A DNA stretch of 34,011 nt from Prevotella sp. (GTDB taxonomy: Bacteria > Bacteroidota > Bacteroidia > Bacteroidales > Bacteroidaceae). Of the stretch, positions 1 through 8,638 are shown one piece after another (the first letter of the stretch is position 1; each line of letters starts with the position of its first letter). A program made the translations under genes and the position numbers. The stretch spans positions 1 to 34,011 of the forward strand of contig JAEEQH010000030.1 in the NCBI GenBank assembly GCA_016285245.1, written 5' to 3'. The notes below the pieces were generated by a model. The model was not told the origin of the DNA, searched no databases, and was given only the letters and a program-made list of their open reading frames with translations.

Positions 1-114
1 AAATTATCCCGCTTATCCCGCTTATCTTACACCTAAATCAATGCTTAATGCTCAATGCTTAATGCTTAATGATATACCCGTAGGTGTGGGATAAGCGGGA
101 TAAGCGGGTTATTT
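1..114. repeat. Inverted pair of 3 x 9 arrays around a 4 x 7 array
   Basis: Positions 4-30 hold three 9-base units of TTATCCCGC (the third degenerate). Positions 86-112 hold the same repeat in reverse orientation (GTGGGATAA, GCGGGATAA, GCGGGTTAT). The two arms, about 1-34 and 82-114, can pair almost fully. The loop contains four 7-base units of ATGCTTA at 41-68. No gene is visible here. A transcript could form a long hairpin and might end the gene that lies to the left of the window, but there is no clear T-tract, so a terminator role is a guess. Confidence 0.8.
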
Positions 115-409
115 TCTTGTTTCAGTACTATATATACACGCGCGAGGGGATCCAGGAAACAAATGGGTTTTTGCTTCTGAAACGAATTATCCTAATTACA
201 ACTAATTTTGTCCACGAATTTTATTAATGAAAAGAATTGGAAAGAATAGGGAATAATTGATTTCAACAATTACAAATAATATTTATTTTCTTATTGTTGA
301 ACAAAATTCTTGCTCATTATTGCTTATTCTTTTCCCCCAAAATATTATTAGGAAAATTAAGGTCAATTAGGAGAATTCGTTTCTAAAAAGTAACAAGAAA
401 TTTGTTTTC
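115..409. other. AT-rich non-coding stretch
   Basis: About 300 bases with no convincing gene. It is AT-rich and has loose, imperfect repetition (ATTAGGAAA-like words near 347-373; TTGCTCATTATTGCTTATT near 309). I see no promoter or RNA gene that I could defend. Confidence 0.5.
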
Positions 410-410
410 A

Positions 411-500
411 TGACCTTTAGCTCTGAAAAGGTGACCTTTAGCCGCGAAAAGGTGGTCTTTACGATTCTAAAGGTGACCTTTAGCGCGCTAAAGGTCATCT
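411..500. repeat. 21-base tandem array containing a perfect 22-base palindrome
   Basis: Units with a 21-base period start at about 411, 431, 452 and 473, with a partial unit at 494. The consensus is GTGACCTTTAGC, then five variable bases, then AAAG. Each unit is itself partly palindromic (CCTTTAG against CTAAAGG), and 475-496 is a perfect 22-base palindrome. Read on the minus strand, the array gives a seven-residue repeat (LKVTFSA-like), which explains a spurious 119-codon frame there. It lies about 100 bases upstream of the promoter of the large secreted protein, so it could bind a protein or act at RNA level. No role is shown. Confidence 0.8.
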
Positions 501-589
501 TATTACACATAAATATACGGATAATTATACATTGTAATCTGATAAAAGGATAGGAAAAATGGCAGCGACTGCAAAAAAAGTTTGAAAGC

Positions 590-621
590 TTTGCTGTTTT
601 CTCACTTTTTTTGTACTTTTG
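590..621 (+). promoter_or_regulatory. Bacteroidota-type promoter of the 1794-residue protein gene
   Basis: TTTG at 590-593, a 20-base spacer, then TACTTTTG at 614-621 match the Bacteroidota -33/-7 consensus (TTTG and TAnnTTTG). This predicts a start of transcription near 628 and a leader of about 100 bases before the start codon at 731. Confidence 0.7.
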
Positions 622-630
622 CGGCGATTT

Positions 631-670
631 TGTGCATCTCATGCTCCTCCAGAGGGGCTCAGGGTGCACA
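631..670 (+). promoter_or_regulatory. Stem-loop in the mRNA leader
   Basis: TGTGCA (631-636) can pair with TGCACA (665-670). Inside, GCTCCT (643-648) can pair with AGGGGC (653-658) through one G-U pair, with a 4-base loop. The structure would begin a few bases after the predicted start of transcription. It could stabilise the 5' end of the mRNA or take part in control; neither is shown. Confidence 0.4.
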
Positions 671-730
671 GATGTGACGTATACAGTGGACGAAACGGAT
701 AAACAACAATAACAATAAAACAACAAACGT

Positions 731-3700
731 ATGAAACAAAAATTACTTTATCTTTTGCTGCTCACCGTGGCCCTGGTGACGGGAAGCAGCGGAGCGTGGG
801 GTGACGAGCTTTCTGTCAATTCGTCAGAATCAGCTTATGTCGATTCCAGCAACGGAAACACAAACTTCAACGGTGCCTCACAGACAAGCCTAAAAATCAA
901 CAACACACAGTTTCGTGATTGGGGTTCAGCGGCTGACGGTTCCGTCAAATTCAATACCGGAGGTATCATATCACTTTACAAGTTTGACCTCACCAGCATT
1001 AAGGCCATCACTGGAACTATTCAGTCAATCGAATTCTCGGTGAGCGGTGTCAGTTCTGAAAGTGGTAAAACTGTCAATAATGTCCGTCTAATCGGTTACA
1101 ACCCTGCATGGAGTGCCACAACCATCACGTCAAACACTCTGACAAACAGTGGACATAGTGGTGCTCTGTTAGGAACGGTGCAAGATGCCGGATCTTTTCA
1201 GCCTCTAAACACGACAACTGCATTTACGATTAATGACAGTGAGACCACGCTTAAAGCAGAAGCTCTTACATACGTCAGTTCTGCTATTGAAGCTGAGAAA
1301 GACTACGTTTCGTTTGCTGTAGCGGCTAATCATGGACGTGTTGCTTATATGGGCGTTCAGGCAACACTTACTGTAAAATACACAAATGCCTCAGCCACCA
1401 ACTATACATTGAAAGCTGTCGTTGGTACTGAAGAACTGGGTACGATTGCTTCCGGTTCCGAGGTTGTCGGTGTGCAGTGTACGGTCAACGGTCTGCCGAA
1501 AGTTCTTAGCAAGGACAACAAGTACTATATTCTGAAAGAACAGACTGGCGTCAGCGGCTACACGTTCACATTTACAAAAGGCTCTAGCAACGAGACACTT
1601 AACGTGGAGTACGAGCTTGCTCCGTCAATAGCATTCTTTACTGAGGCCGAGGCTCTCACATCAAATGTTACAGGTGCTGAAGACAACGGTTGCTCAGGAA
1701 ATATGTACGGCTATGTTACATCAAGGAAATCATCTTTGCTGACGACTCTGATTCCTGGTAAATATACAGCAACGGGATGCTTAGCACCGACAGCCAACAA
1801 GAGTGGTAGCGGAAAGGGCAACGGAAACCGTGGTATCTACTTCCGCAATGAAGGAACCGACAACACAACTAACGTCATTGCCTTCTGCCCCACTGACAAG
1901 AACTCGCCTGCAGGCGAATACACCACAGAGGCATTTGTGCTAATGGAGAACACCCCAGTATTATTGTCTGGATATACAAACGCAGGAGATCAGAACAGAA
2001 CCAGCCAGAGTGCGGATATTGACTATTTATTCTTTACCCGTACCGGCGACGCACCCTTGACCGAGGGTGTCTTCCTAGCCAAGGACCTGGATGAGGAGTC
2101 GGATGTTGAGAATCTGACGATTAGCGAGGACATCTCCGCAACGACGACAGACGCTCACTACCTGAATTCGGGACTGGGTGTTCTGCAGTTCCCGAAGGAT
2201 GCTACGCTGACGCTGAAGTCTGAGAAGGAAGGCTTCGGCTTCACGAAGATTACGTTCAACGCATCTTCCCTGAATTGCTCGGCCTCTACAGGCTCTATCA
2301 GTAACGGCGTGTGGACGGGCAATGCCAGCGAGGTGACGTTCACCTTCAACGGTGTCAGCAACATCAACTCGATACTCATCGGTAACTCTACCCTGCCCGC
2401 CCTCGAGACGGCAACGACCATCGCAGAGTTCAAGGCCGGTGCCATCGAAGGCAACGAGATGAAACTGGTTCTCGACAACGCCGAGATTCTGAAGATTAAC
2501 GGCGGACAGACCATCTTCCAGGATGCCACTGGCGGTATAGCCACCTATATTACCATTGAAGGTGCTCAGGCTGGCAAAACGCTGAGCGGCTCGCTGTCGG
2601 GTGTATACGTTCCTTCTTTTGGCATTATGTTGATGGACGGCACTCAGACAAACTTCTACACCGCCAAAGTCAGCAATACGACCAGCGAAGCTACGGCCTA
2701 CACGATGACGGTCGAGGAAGCCATTGACGAGGCTAACGCCTACCGCATTGCAACGCTGAAAGGTGTCTCCATCAGCGAGGAGGATGGCTACTTCTACGCT
2801 ACCGACAAGACTGGCGAGAGCATCCTGATTCAGGTGACGCCCGCCCTGGCCGACTACATCAAGGCTGGCGATGTGCTCGCCTCGCTGACCGGTTTCATCG
2901 GTTACGGCGATGGTAACGGCAACAGCATCCAGCCCCGCACGGCCGACGACATCGTCAGCGGTCTTATCTGGCAGGGCGACGACCTGGAGAACGGCAGTCC
3001 GCTGAACGCCGACCTGACTAGTGGCGATATCTTGGAGAAGATGGCCGAGCTGAAGGCTGGCGACGAGATCCATATCGAGCTGATGTCGCTGAACAATGTC
3101 GAATTGGAGGGTCAGGGCACACCGCTCACCATCTCGACTGCTGCCGGCAAGACCATCTACACCATCTACCTGAAGGAGGAGAACCTGCAAGAAGGTACCG
3201 TCAGCTTCCCCATCACACAGGACGTGGTAAGGGAGATCAATAAGCACGGTATGACGATTGAGGCCGATGCCAATGTGACCATCGTCTACGTGGAGCCCGG
3301 TAAGTACGACGCTGAAGAAGAGGACATCTGGCTGAGCGATGAGACAGCCATCATCAACGGTCTGGAGATTGGCGATGCTCACTTTAAAGATGTACGCGAG
3401 AGCGACGTCGTGGAGCTGGAGGCCGCTGACGACCTGGACCTGACGATTGAGAACTACGGCGAGACCGAAGAATATATTTCTGGCGATGAACTCAGCGACG
3501 AGCAGGCAGCCCTGCTGCAGGACGGTAAGCTGATCGTCGAAGCCCCCGCAACGGGTCTGACAAGAATCTCGTTCTACAAGAACGCCGTACGCGACGACAA
3601 GGCCGAGGTGACCGAGAACGAAGACGGCACCTACGACAGCTACAAGCAGGGCGAGAAAGGCTTGGTCAACGGTATGATTATGACCTTCGGCGGCAACGAC

Positions 3701-6115
3701 CCCGAGGGTGCCGAGTATGAGTTTGCCGAGGTCTATCCCGAGGTGAACAAGTTCGGTTCCGCTACCGAGGGTATCGACCAGCTGCCCGTCGACAACGACG
3801 GCAAGGCTTTCGACAAGAAGCAGAATAACCTGCCCACAAAGGGTACGTACTATGTCTTCGAGCCTACAAAGAACGGTACGCTCGAGATTACCGCAGGCAT
3901 TGAGGCCGGTAAGACCATCGTCTTTGCCGAGGAAGGCGGCGAGGCCATGGTTGACCAGGCTGATGACGACTACGAAGGAATGAACGCCGTGGAGGTTGAG
4001 GCTACAAAGACCTACTACCTCTTCTCTCCCGACTCCAACCTGAAGTTCTTCGGCTTCACCTTCACCCCGGCCGACAAGGACGCCAAGAACGTGGCCAAGG
4101 ACATTGCCACCTTCAAGCTGCTTAACGGCGACGACATCGAGGGCGACACGCTGCTGCTGAAGGACGCTGTGGTCACCTACATCAAGGGCGACAACGTGTT
4201 TGTTGAGGACGCTACCGGCGCCATCGACTTCTACCGCACAAGGATTCAGTACTACGTCGGCCAGAAGCTGAACGGCTACATCGTCGGCAACAGCGGCTTC
4301 GTCAGCGAGGAGTATCCGATGCCCGCCCTGCTGCGCACCGACGCTACGAAGTACGGTCAGTTCAAGGTGACCGAGAACGTGACGCCTGAGGCAACGGTCA
4401 TCGCCATGAGCGAGACCGACGACCTGATGAACGTCGACCGCTTCGTGAAGCTGGAGAACGTGAAGGTAAGCACCGATAACAAGGGCTTCAAGATCCTGAC
4501 CGACGGCGAGCAGAGCATCCTCATCGAGGACCACTTCAATGTATTCTACACACTGGAGGAGAACCTGGTCAGCATCGAGGGTATCATCGGTATGGACAAG
4601 GAACTCACGAACCGCTTCTGGCCCACCTCGCAGGAGGGCATCGTACTTCCCGAGCAGGAGTCCAGCGCAACGCTCGTCCACACTGCCGCCGTGCAGGGTG
4701 GCAGCAATGAGGCTGGCAGCAGTCTCGACGCTGTGAGCCACTACTACAACAACTGGGGTACCACGGCATGGGTGGCTCAGGCTTACGCAGGCTTCAACCT
4801 GGTGATTCCTGAGAACAATACCGTCACCTCGGCAAAGCTGAAGTTCCGCTCATACTGCGGAGGCAACAGAGACGGACGTGCCATCGAGGTCTACTATAAA
4901 GATGGTACCGACTTCAACTACAGCGACCTCACCCTGATTGCCGCCGCCCAGGCCGGCACGAAGGTGACCAGTCTGACAGAGAACCGTGCAGAGTCTGACA
5001 AGGAAGTTGACGTCACCGAGGCTGTGAATGCCATCCTGGCTGGCGGCTCCGACAACATCGTGTTCGTCTTTGCAGGTGGTGCTGCTGGCGGCCAGATCTA
5101 CGGTAAGGGTTCTGCCGACTACGCTCCCACGCTGGAGCTTACCACCGTCGACGCATCGAAGACCACAAGCTACACCGTGAACTTCGTCGACGCTAACGGT
5201 AAGGCCCTGAAGGAGGCTGCCATCTACGACGCCCAGGCCGTCGGTGCTACGGCTACTGCCAGCGAGACTGACTTGGCTGCGTTCAAGAACGCGGACGGCT
5301 CGAAGAAGTACATCTACGAGAGCGGCAACGACGAGATCACACTGGTGAAGAACGCCGAGAGCAACGTCATCAACCTTGTCTTCCGCGAGGCTGCTATGTG
5401 GAGCTACACCGTCAACGCCCTGGAGGGTGAGGACAACGTGCTCCAGACGATCAAGAGCGGTAAGGACTTCGAGGGTGAGACCATCAACGTCCCGACGCCA
5501 CGCCGCCTGGTAATCGACGGTGTCGTCTACGCTTCGGCTACGACGGGCGGTCAGGAGTCGTCGGTGAACGTCACACTCGACGCCGACAACAAGGTGGCCA
5601 GCATGACCTACACCGAGACCGAGGAGGCCAACGTCGTCTTCTTTGCCGAGGCTGAGGACATCGAGACCATGACCGTCAACACCGGTGCCTATGTACAGGT
5701 GCGCTGCTCGAACAAGGCCGGCGGCTACGCTGCCGAGGATGCAGCCATCGTCACCCTGAAGGCTGGTACCTACACCATCACCGCTGCCTCGTATGCCAGC
5801 GCTTCCACGACGTTCGTCTTCAAGGCCGGCGACAAGGAGGTATTGAGCCACACTGGTTCTGGCGGCTGGTCAGAGGGCAAGAGCGATGCATTCACGCTGA
5901 CAGCTGACGCCGTGCTGACCGTCAAGGGTGGCACGAAGGACTACGCCCTCGACTACCTCTACATCCAGAGTGCAGACGGTGGTACGACGGGTATCAGCAA
6001 CGTCAATGCAGAGCGCAACAACGGTGCTGTCTACAACCTCAGCGGTCAGAAGGTGAACGGTAGCCTGAAGAAGGGACTGTACATCATCAACGGTAAGAAG
6101 GTTATCGTGAAGTGA
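731..6115 (+). CDS. Large secreted modular surface protein (DNRLRE/CBM-like, OB-like modules, C-terminal sorting-like tail)
   Basis: 1794 residues. A signal peptide covers about residues 1-24. By eye the modules are: a DNRLRE/CBM96-like beta-sandwich (26-220); a short MucBP-like linker (225-298); a CBM6/35-like module opening with FFTEAEA (300-440); an OB-like module (about 561-740, with FQDATGG); a central part I do not recognise; a second OB-like module (1124-1307, with VEDATGA); a second DNRLRE-like module (1313-1475); MucBP-like segments (1477-1630); a second CBM-like module opening with FFAEAED (1633-1750); and a tail with YNLSGQKVN and KGLYIINGKK, like type 9 secretion sorting tails of Prevotella. 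No catalytic domain was recognised. It is probably a cell-surface or secreted glycan-binding or adhesive protein. It is transcribed alone, from a promoter at 590 to a terminator at 6159. Base composition changes near 2050 (see findings). Module names come from pattern memory and need a profile search. Confidence 0.75.
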   Translation: MKQKLLYLLLLTVALVTGSSGAWGDELSVNSSESAYVDSSNGNTNFNGASQTSLKINNTQFRDWGSAADGSVKFNTGGIISLYKFDLTSIKAITGTIQSIEFSVSGVSSESGKTVNNVRLIGYNPAWSATTITSNTLTNSGHSGALLGTVQDAGSFQPLNTTTAFTINDSETTLKAEALTYVSSAIEAEKDYVSFAVAANHGRVAYMGVQATLTVKYTNASATNYTLKAVVGTEELGTIASGSEVVGVQCTVNGLPKVLSKDNKYYILKEQTGVSGYTFTFTKGSSNETLNVEYELAPSIAFFTEAEALTSNVTGAEDNGCSGNMYGYVTSRKSSLLTTLIPGKYTATGCLAPTANKSGSGKGNGNRGIYFRNEGTDNTTNVIAFCPTDKNSPAGEYTTEAFVLMENTPVLLSGYTNAGDQNRTSQSADIDYLFFTRTGDAPLTEGVFLAKDLDEESDVENLTISEDISATTTDAHYLNSGLGVLQFPKDATLTLKSEKEGFGFTKITFNASSLNCSASTGSISNGVWTGNASEVTFTFNGVSNINSILIGNSTLPALETATTIAEFKAGAIEGNEMKLVLDNAEILKINGGQTIFQDATGGIATYITIEGAQAGKTLSGSLSGVYVPSFGIMLMDGTQTNFYTAKVSNTTSEATAYTMTVEEAIDEANAYRIATLKGVSISEEDGYFYATDKTGESILIQVTPALADYIKAGDVLASLTGFIGYGDGNGNSIQPRTADDIVSGLIWQGDDLENGSPLNADLTSGDILEKMAELKAGDEIHIELMSLNNVELEGQGTPLTISTAAGKTIYTIYLKEENLQEGTVSFPITQDVVREINKHGMTIEADANVTIVYVEPGKYDAEEEDIWLSDETAIINGLEIGDAHFKDVRESDVVELEAADDLDLTIENYGETEEYISGDELSDEQAALLQDGKLIVEAPATGLTRISFYKNAVRDDKAEVTENEDGTYDSYKQGEKGLVNGMIMTFGGNDPEGAEYEFAEVYPEVNKFGSATEGIDQLPVDNDGKAFDKKQNNLPTKGTYYVFEPTKNGTLEITAGIEAGKTIVFAEEGGEAMVDQADDDYEGMNAVEVEATKTYYLFSPDSNLKFFGFTFTPADKDAKNVAKDIATFKLLNGDDIEGDTLLLKDAVVTYIKGDNVFVEDATGAIDFYRTRIQYYVGQKLNGYIVGNSGFVSEEYPMPALLRTDATKYGQFKVTENVTPEATVIAMSETDDLMNVDRFVKLENVKVSTDNKGFKILTDGEQSILIEDHFNVFYTLEENLVSIEGIIGMDKELTNRFWPTSQEGIVLPEQESSATLVHTAAVQGGSNEAGSSLDAVSHYYNNWGTTAWVAQAYAGFNLVIPENNTVTSAKLKFRSYCGGNRDGRAIEVYYKDGTDFNYSDLTLIAAAQAGTKVTSLTENRAESDKEVDVTEAVNAILAGGSDNIVFVFAGGAAGGQIYGKGSADYAPTLELTTVDASKTTSYTVNFVDANGKALKEAAIYDAQAVGATATASETDLAAFKNADGSKKYIYESGNDEITLVKNAESNVINLVFREAAMWSYTVNALEGEDNVLQTIKSGKDFEGETINVPTPRRLVIDGVVYASATTGGQESSVNVTLDADNKVASMTYTETEEANVVFFAEAEDIETMTVNTGAYVQVRCSNKAGGYAAEDAAIVTLKAGTYTITAASYASASTTFVFKAGDKEVLSHTGSGGWSEGKSDAFTLTADAVLTVKGGTKDYALDYLYIQSADGGTTGISNVNAERNNGAVYNLSGQKVNGSLKKGLYIINGKKVIVK

Positions 6116-6158
6116 GAACCGACGGTCGACGACCGAAGGTAAAGTCAAATAAGAAATT

Positions 6159-6191
6159 TGCGAGGTGACCGAAAGGTTACCTCGCATTTTT
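6159..6191 (+). terminator. Intrinsic terminator after the 1794-residue protein gene
   Basis: GCGAGGTGACC (6160-6170), loop GAAA, then GGTTACCTCGC (6175-6185) with one G-U pair, flanked by a T-A pair and followed by five T (6187-6191). The GAAA tetraloop and T-tract make this a clear terminator. It separates the gene from the argR promoter. Confidence 0.9.
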
Positions 6192-6202
6192 ATGCAAAAA
6201 CA

Positions 6203-6234
6203 TTTGGTAGTATACAGAAAAAGTTGTACTTTTG
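6203..6234 (+). promoter_or_regulatory. Promoter of the argR operon
   Basis: TTTG at 6203-6206, a 20-base spacer and TACTTTTG at 6227-6234 fit the Bacteroidota promoter consensus. It lies 27 bases before the argR start codon, so the leader is short, about 20 bases. Confidence 0.75.
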
Positions 6235-6246
6235 CAGCCGCTAATC

Positions 6247-6261
6247 GAATAAATATACAAG
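6247..6261 (+). promoter_or_regulatory. Candidate ArgR box
   Basis: GAATAAATATACAAG resembles the right part of the Bacillus-type ARG box as I remember it (CATGAATAAAAATKCAAK), with 13 of 15 positions agreeing. It lies between the -7 element and the argR start codon, where a bound repressor would block transcription. It suggests arginine-dependent self-control of argR and of the operon. I could not test this against other arg promoters, and the one before argD lacks an equally good match. Confidence 0.45.
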
Positions 6262-6729
6262 ATGAAGACAAAGAAAAGCCGATTGGAGACGCTGCGCATG
6301 ATTATTTCCAGCCAGCAGATGGGCAGTCAGGATGAACTATTACAGGCCCTGCAGAAGGAGGGCTTCCAGCTGACGCAGGCCACGCTGAGCCGTGACCTGA
6401 AGCAGCTGAAGGTGGCAAAGGCATCGACGCTGAACGGTACGTATGTGTATGTGCTGCCGAACGACACCATGTATAAACGCGTGGCGACATCGGGCAACAT
6501 CCGCGAGATGATGCAGTCGTCGGGCTTCGTGAGTCTGAACTTCTCGGGCAACATGGGCGTCATCAAGACGCGTCCTGGCTACGCCAGCTCGATAGCATGG
6601 AACATTGACAACAGCGATATGCCACAACTGTTGGGCACCATCGCCGGCGACGACACCATCTTCGTGGTCATCAAGGAAGGATACACGCACGAAGAGGTGA
6701 TGAAAGCACTGGAAGCAGTGATGAAATGA
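6262..6729 (+). CDS. argR: Arginine repressor ArgR
   Basis: 155 residues, the usual ArgR length. The N-terminal winged helix (about 5-70) carries the family's TLSRDL recognition segment. The C-terminal oligomerisation and arginine-binding domain carries GTIAGDDTIFV, the conserved GTIAGDDT signature with the paired aspartates that contact L-arginine. ArgR hexamers with bound arginine repress arginine biosynthesis genes. It is the first gene of the operon and sits just after a candidate ArgR box, so self-repression is likely. The ATG at 6262 follows the promoter closely and no better start exists. The next gene begins 28 bases downstream. Confidence 0.95.
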   Translation: MKTKKSRLETLRMIISSQQMGSQDELLQALQKEGFQLTQATLSRDLKQLKVAKASTLNGTYVYVLPNDTMYKRVATSGNIREMMQSSGFVSLNFSGNMGVIKTRPGYASSIAWNIDNSDMPQLLGTIAGDDTIFVVIKEGYTHEEVMKALEAVMK

Positions 6730-6757
6730 AGAGTAAAGAGTTACCTTAATTAAAGAA

Positions 6758-7372
6758 ATGGAACAAGAGATAGACATTTTGGTGGCTGGTCCCGAGCATG
6801 AGAAATACGTGGACACCATCCTCGAAACGATAGCCGAGGCAGCAAAGGTACGCGGCACGGGTATCGCCAAGCGCACACACGAGTATGTGGCAAAGAAGAT
6901 GTTCGAGGCAAAGGCCGTCATCGCCCTGTCGAAGGACGGACGGTTTGCGGGATTCAGCTACATCGAGACATGGGAGAACCAGCAATACGTGACGACCAGC
7001 GGTCTGATAGTCCACCCGGACTTCCGCGGTATGCACATCGCTAAGCGCATCAAGGACATGACCTTCACACTGGCCCGCACCCGCTGGCCGCACGCGAAGA
7101 TCTTTTCACTGACCAGCGGCGCAGCGGTGATGAAGATGAACACCGCCCTGGGCTACCAGCCCGTGACGTTTGCCGACCTGACTGACGACGAGGCGTTCTG
7201 GAAAGGCTGCGAGGGCTGTGTGAACTATCCGGTGCTGCGCGAACGCAACCGTAAGTTCTGTATCTGCACCGCCATGCTTTTCGACCCGACGGAGCACCTG
7301 CCGGTCAAGTTGCCGGAGGAGGTACTGTCACGCATTCGTCATTTACAGGAAATAGAGGAAGCAAGAAGTTAA
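6758..7372 (+). CDS. GNAT acyltransferase of the arginine operon (probable glutamate N-acyltransferase)
   Basis: 204 residues. The acyl-CoA-binding motif A of the GNAT fold is visible in the segment VHPDFRGMHIAKRI (about residues 86-99). No ArgA or ArgJ is present in the window, and in Bacteroidota the gene between argR and argG is a good candidate for the first step, acylation of glutamate. Because Bacteroides fragilis makes arginine through N-succinylated intermediates, this enzyme may be an N-succinylglutamate synthase rather than an acetyltransferase; that is inference from context. A C-terminal cluster GCEGC followed about 17 residues later by CIC looks like a possible metal site, unusual for a GNAT. 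The last two codons and the stop codon lie in a 9-base tandem array. Confidence 0.75.
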   Translation: MEQEIDILVAGPEHEKYVDTILETIAEAAKVRGTGIAKRTHEYVAKKMFEAKAVIALSKDGRFAGFSYIETWENQQYVTTSGLIVHPDFRGMHIAKRIKDMTFTLARTRWPHAKIFSLTSGAAVMKMNTALGYQPVTFADLTDDEAFWKGCEGCVNYPVLRERNRKFCICTAMLFDPTEHLPVKLPEEVLSRIRHLQEIEEARS

Positions 7373-7390
7373 AGAAGTTATAGAAGTTAA
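7364..7390 (+). repeat. 3 x 9 tandem array across the GNAT stop codon
   Basis: AGAAGTTAA, AGAAGTTAT, AGAAGTTAA, then a degenerate AGAATAAAA. The first unit supplies the last two codons and the TAA stop of the GNAT gene; the array fills most of the gap to argG. Confidence 0.85.
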
Positions 7391-7405
7391 AGAATAAAAG
7401 ATCAT

Positions 7406-8611
7406 ATGGGAAAGAAGAAAGTTGTCGTAGCATTCAGTGGTGGACTGGACACCAGCTACAACGTGATGTACCTGACCAAGGAATTAGGTTATGAAGTTTA
7501 TGCCGCCTGTGCCAATACCGGTGGTTTCTCAGCCGAACAGCTGAAGAGGAACGAGGAGAACGCCTACAAGCTGGGCGCAGTGAAATACGTGACGCTCGAC
7601 GTGACGCAGGAGTACTACGAGAAGTCGCTGAAGTTCATGATCTTCGGCAACGTGCTCCGTAATAACTGCTACCCGATATCCGTCAGCAGTGAGCGCATCT
7701 TCCAGGCCATCGCCATTGCGCGCTATGCCAAGGAGATTGGCGCCGATGCCATTGCCCACGGCTCAACGGGTGCCGGCAACGACCAGATCCGCTTCGACAT
7801 GACATTCCTTGTCATGGCTCCCGGCGTGGAGATCATCACCCTGACACGCGACCGCAACCTGACGCGTAAGGAAGAGGTGGACTACCTGAACGCCAACGGC
7901 TACTTCGCCGACTTCACGAAGCTGAAGTATTCCTATAACGTTGGCATCTGGGGCACCAGCATCTGTGGCGGCGAACTGCTCGATCCCACACAGGGACTGC
8001 CCGAGGAGGCCTATTTGAAGCATGTCACCGCCAAGGAGCCCGAGAGCCTGCTGAAGATTCAGTTCGAGAAGGGCGAGATTGTAGGCGTCAACGGCGAGAA
8101 GTTCGACGACCGCATCAAGGCCATCCAGAAGATTGAGGAAATCGGTGCCAGCTACGCCATCGGCCGCGATGCGAACGTTGGCGACACCATCATTGGCATC
8201 AAGGGCCGCGTAGGCTTCGAGGCTGCCGCGCCGAAACTGATTATCGAGGCACACCGTCTGCTGGAGAAGTCGACACTGTCGAAGTGGCAGCAGTACTGGA
8301 AGGACCAAGTAGCCAACTGGTACGGTATGTTCCTGCACGAGAGCCAGTATCTGGAGCCCGTAATGCCCGACATGGAGGCCATGCTCACCTCGAGCCAGCG
8401 CAATGTCACCGGCACCGCCATCCTGAAGCTCCGCCCCTACGGCTTCGAGACCGTGGGTATCGATTCTGCCAACGACCTCACTAAGAGCAAGCTCGGCGAA
8501 TATGGCGAGACGCAGACGGGCTGGACTGCCGATGAGGCCAAGGGCTTTATCAAGGTCAGCAGCACACCCCTGAGAGTGTACTACGGCATACATAAAGACG
8601 AGAAACGCTAA
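7406..8611 (+). CDS. argG: Argininosuccinate synthase
   Basis: 401 residues, normal length. It opens with the ATP pyrophosphatase P-loop AFSGGLDTS (residues 9-17), the hallmark of the family. Further conserved blocks include HGSTGAGNDQIRFD, which binds citrulline and aspartate. It joins citrulline to aspartate with ATP in the cytoplasm, the penultimate step to arginine. The start ATG follows the short repeat array and A-rich spacer after the GNAT gene. The argininosuccinate lyase that would act next is not in the window. Confidence 0.96.
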   Translation: MGKKKVVVAFSGGLDTSYNVMYLTKELGYEVYAACANTGGFSAEQLKRNEENAYKLGAVKYVTLDVTQEYYEKSLKFMIFGNVLRNNCYPISVSSERIFQAIAIARYAKEIGADAIAHGSTGAGNDQIRFDMTFLVMAPGVEIITLTRDRNLTRKEEVDYLNANGYFADFTKLKYSYNVGIWGTSICGGELLDPTQGLPEEAYLKHVTAKEPESLLKIQFEKGEIVGVNGEKFDDRIKAIQKIEEIGASYAIGRDANVGDTIIGIKGRVGFEAAAPKLIIEAHRLLEKSTLSKWQQYWKDQVANWYGMFLHESQYLEPVMPDMEAMLTSSQRNVTGTAILKLRPYGFETVGIDSANDLTKSKLGEYGETQTGWTADEAKGFIKVSSTPLRVYYGIHKDEKR

Positions 8612-8620
8612 TTTTTTCAA

Positions 8621-8638
8621 CCACGAATTTCACGAATT
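8621..8638 (+). repeat. 2 x 9 tandem array immediately before argC
   Basis: CCACGAATT followed by TCACGAATT, ending exactly at the base before the argC ATG. It occupies most of the 27-base gap between argG and argC, so argC has no Shine-Dalgarno sequence. Confidence 0.75.

Noticed and set aside
1..500. CRISPR array
   Set aside because: The repeats are directly adjacent or nearly so, with no unique spacers of 25-40 bases and no cas genes nearby.
367..726. 119-codon open frame on the minus strand
   Set aside because: Its repeated LKVTF segment is the translation of the 21-base array, and it overlaps a promoter on the other strand; no other sign of coding.
2075..4741. 888-codon open frame on the minus strand
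   Set aside because: It is antisense to the secreted modular protein in its GC-rich part, where codon bias keeps the opposite strand open. The product is a monotonous Leu/Val/Asp-rich sequence without domains.
4850..5851. 333-codon minus-strand frame
   Set aside because: Shadow of the modular protein gene; same bias effect and no recognisable domain.
7763..8620. 285-codon minus-strand frame
   Set aside because: Fully antisense to argG, which has clear family motifs.
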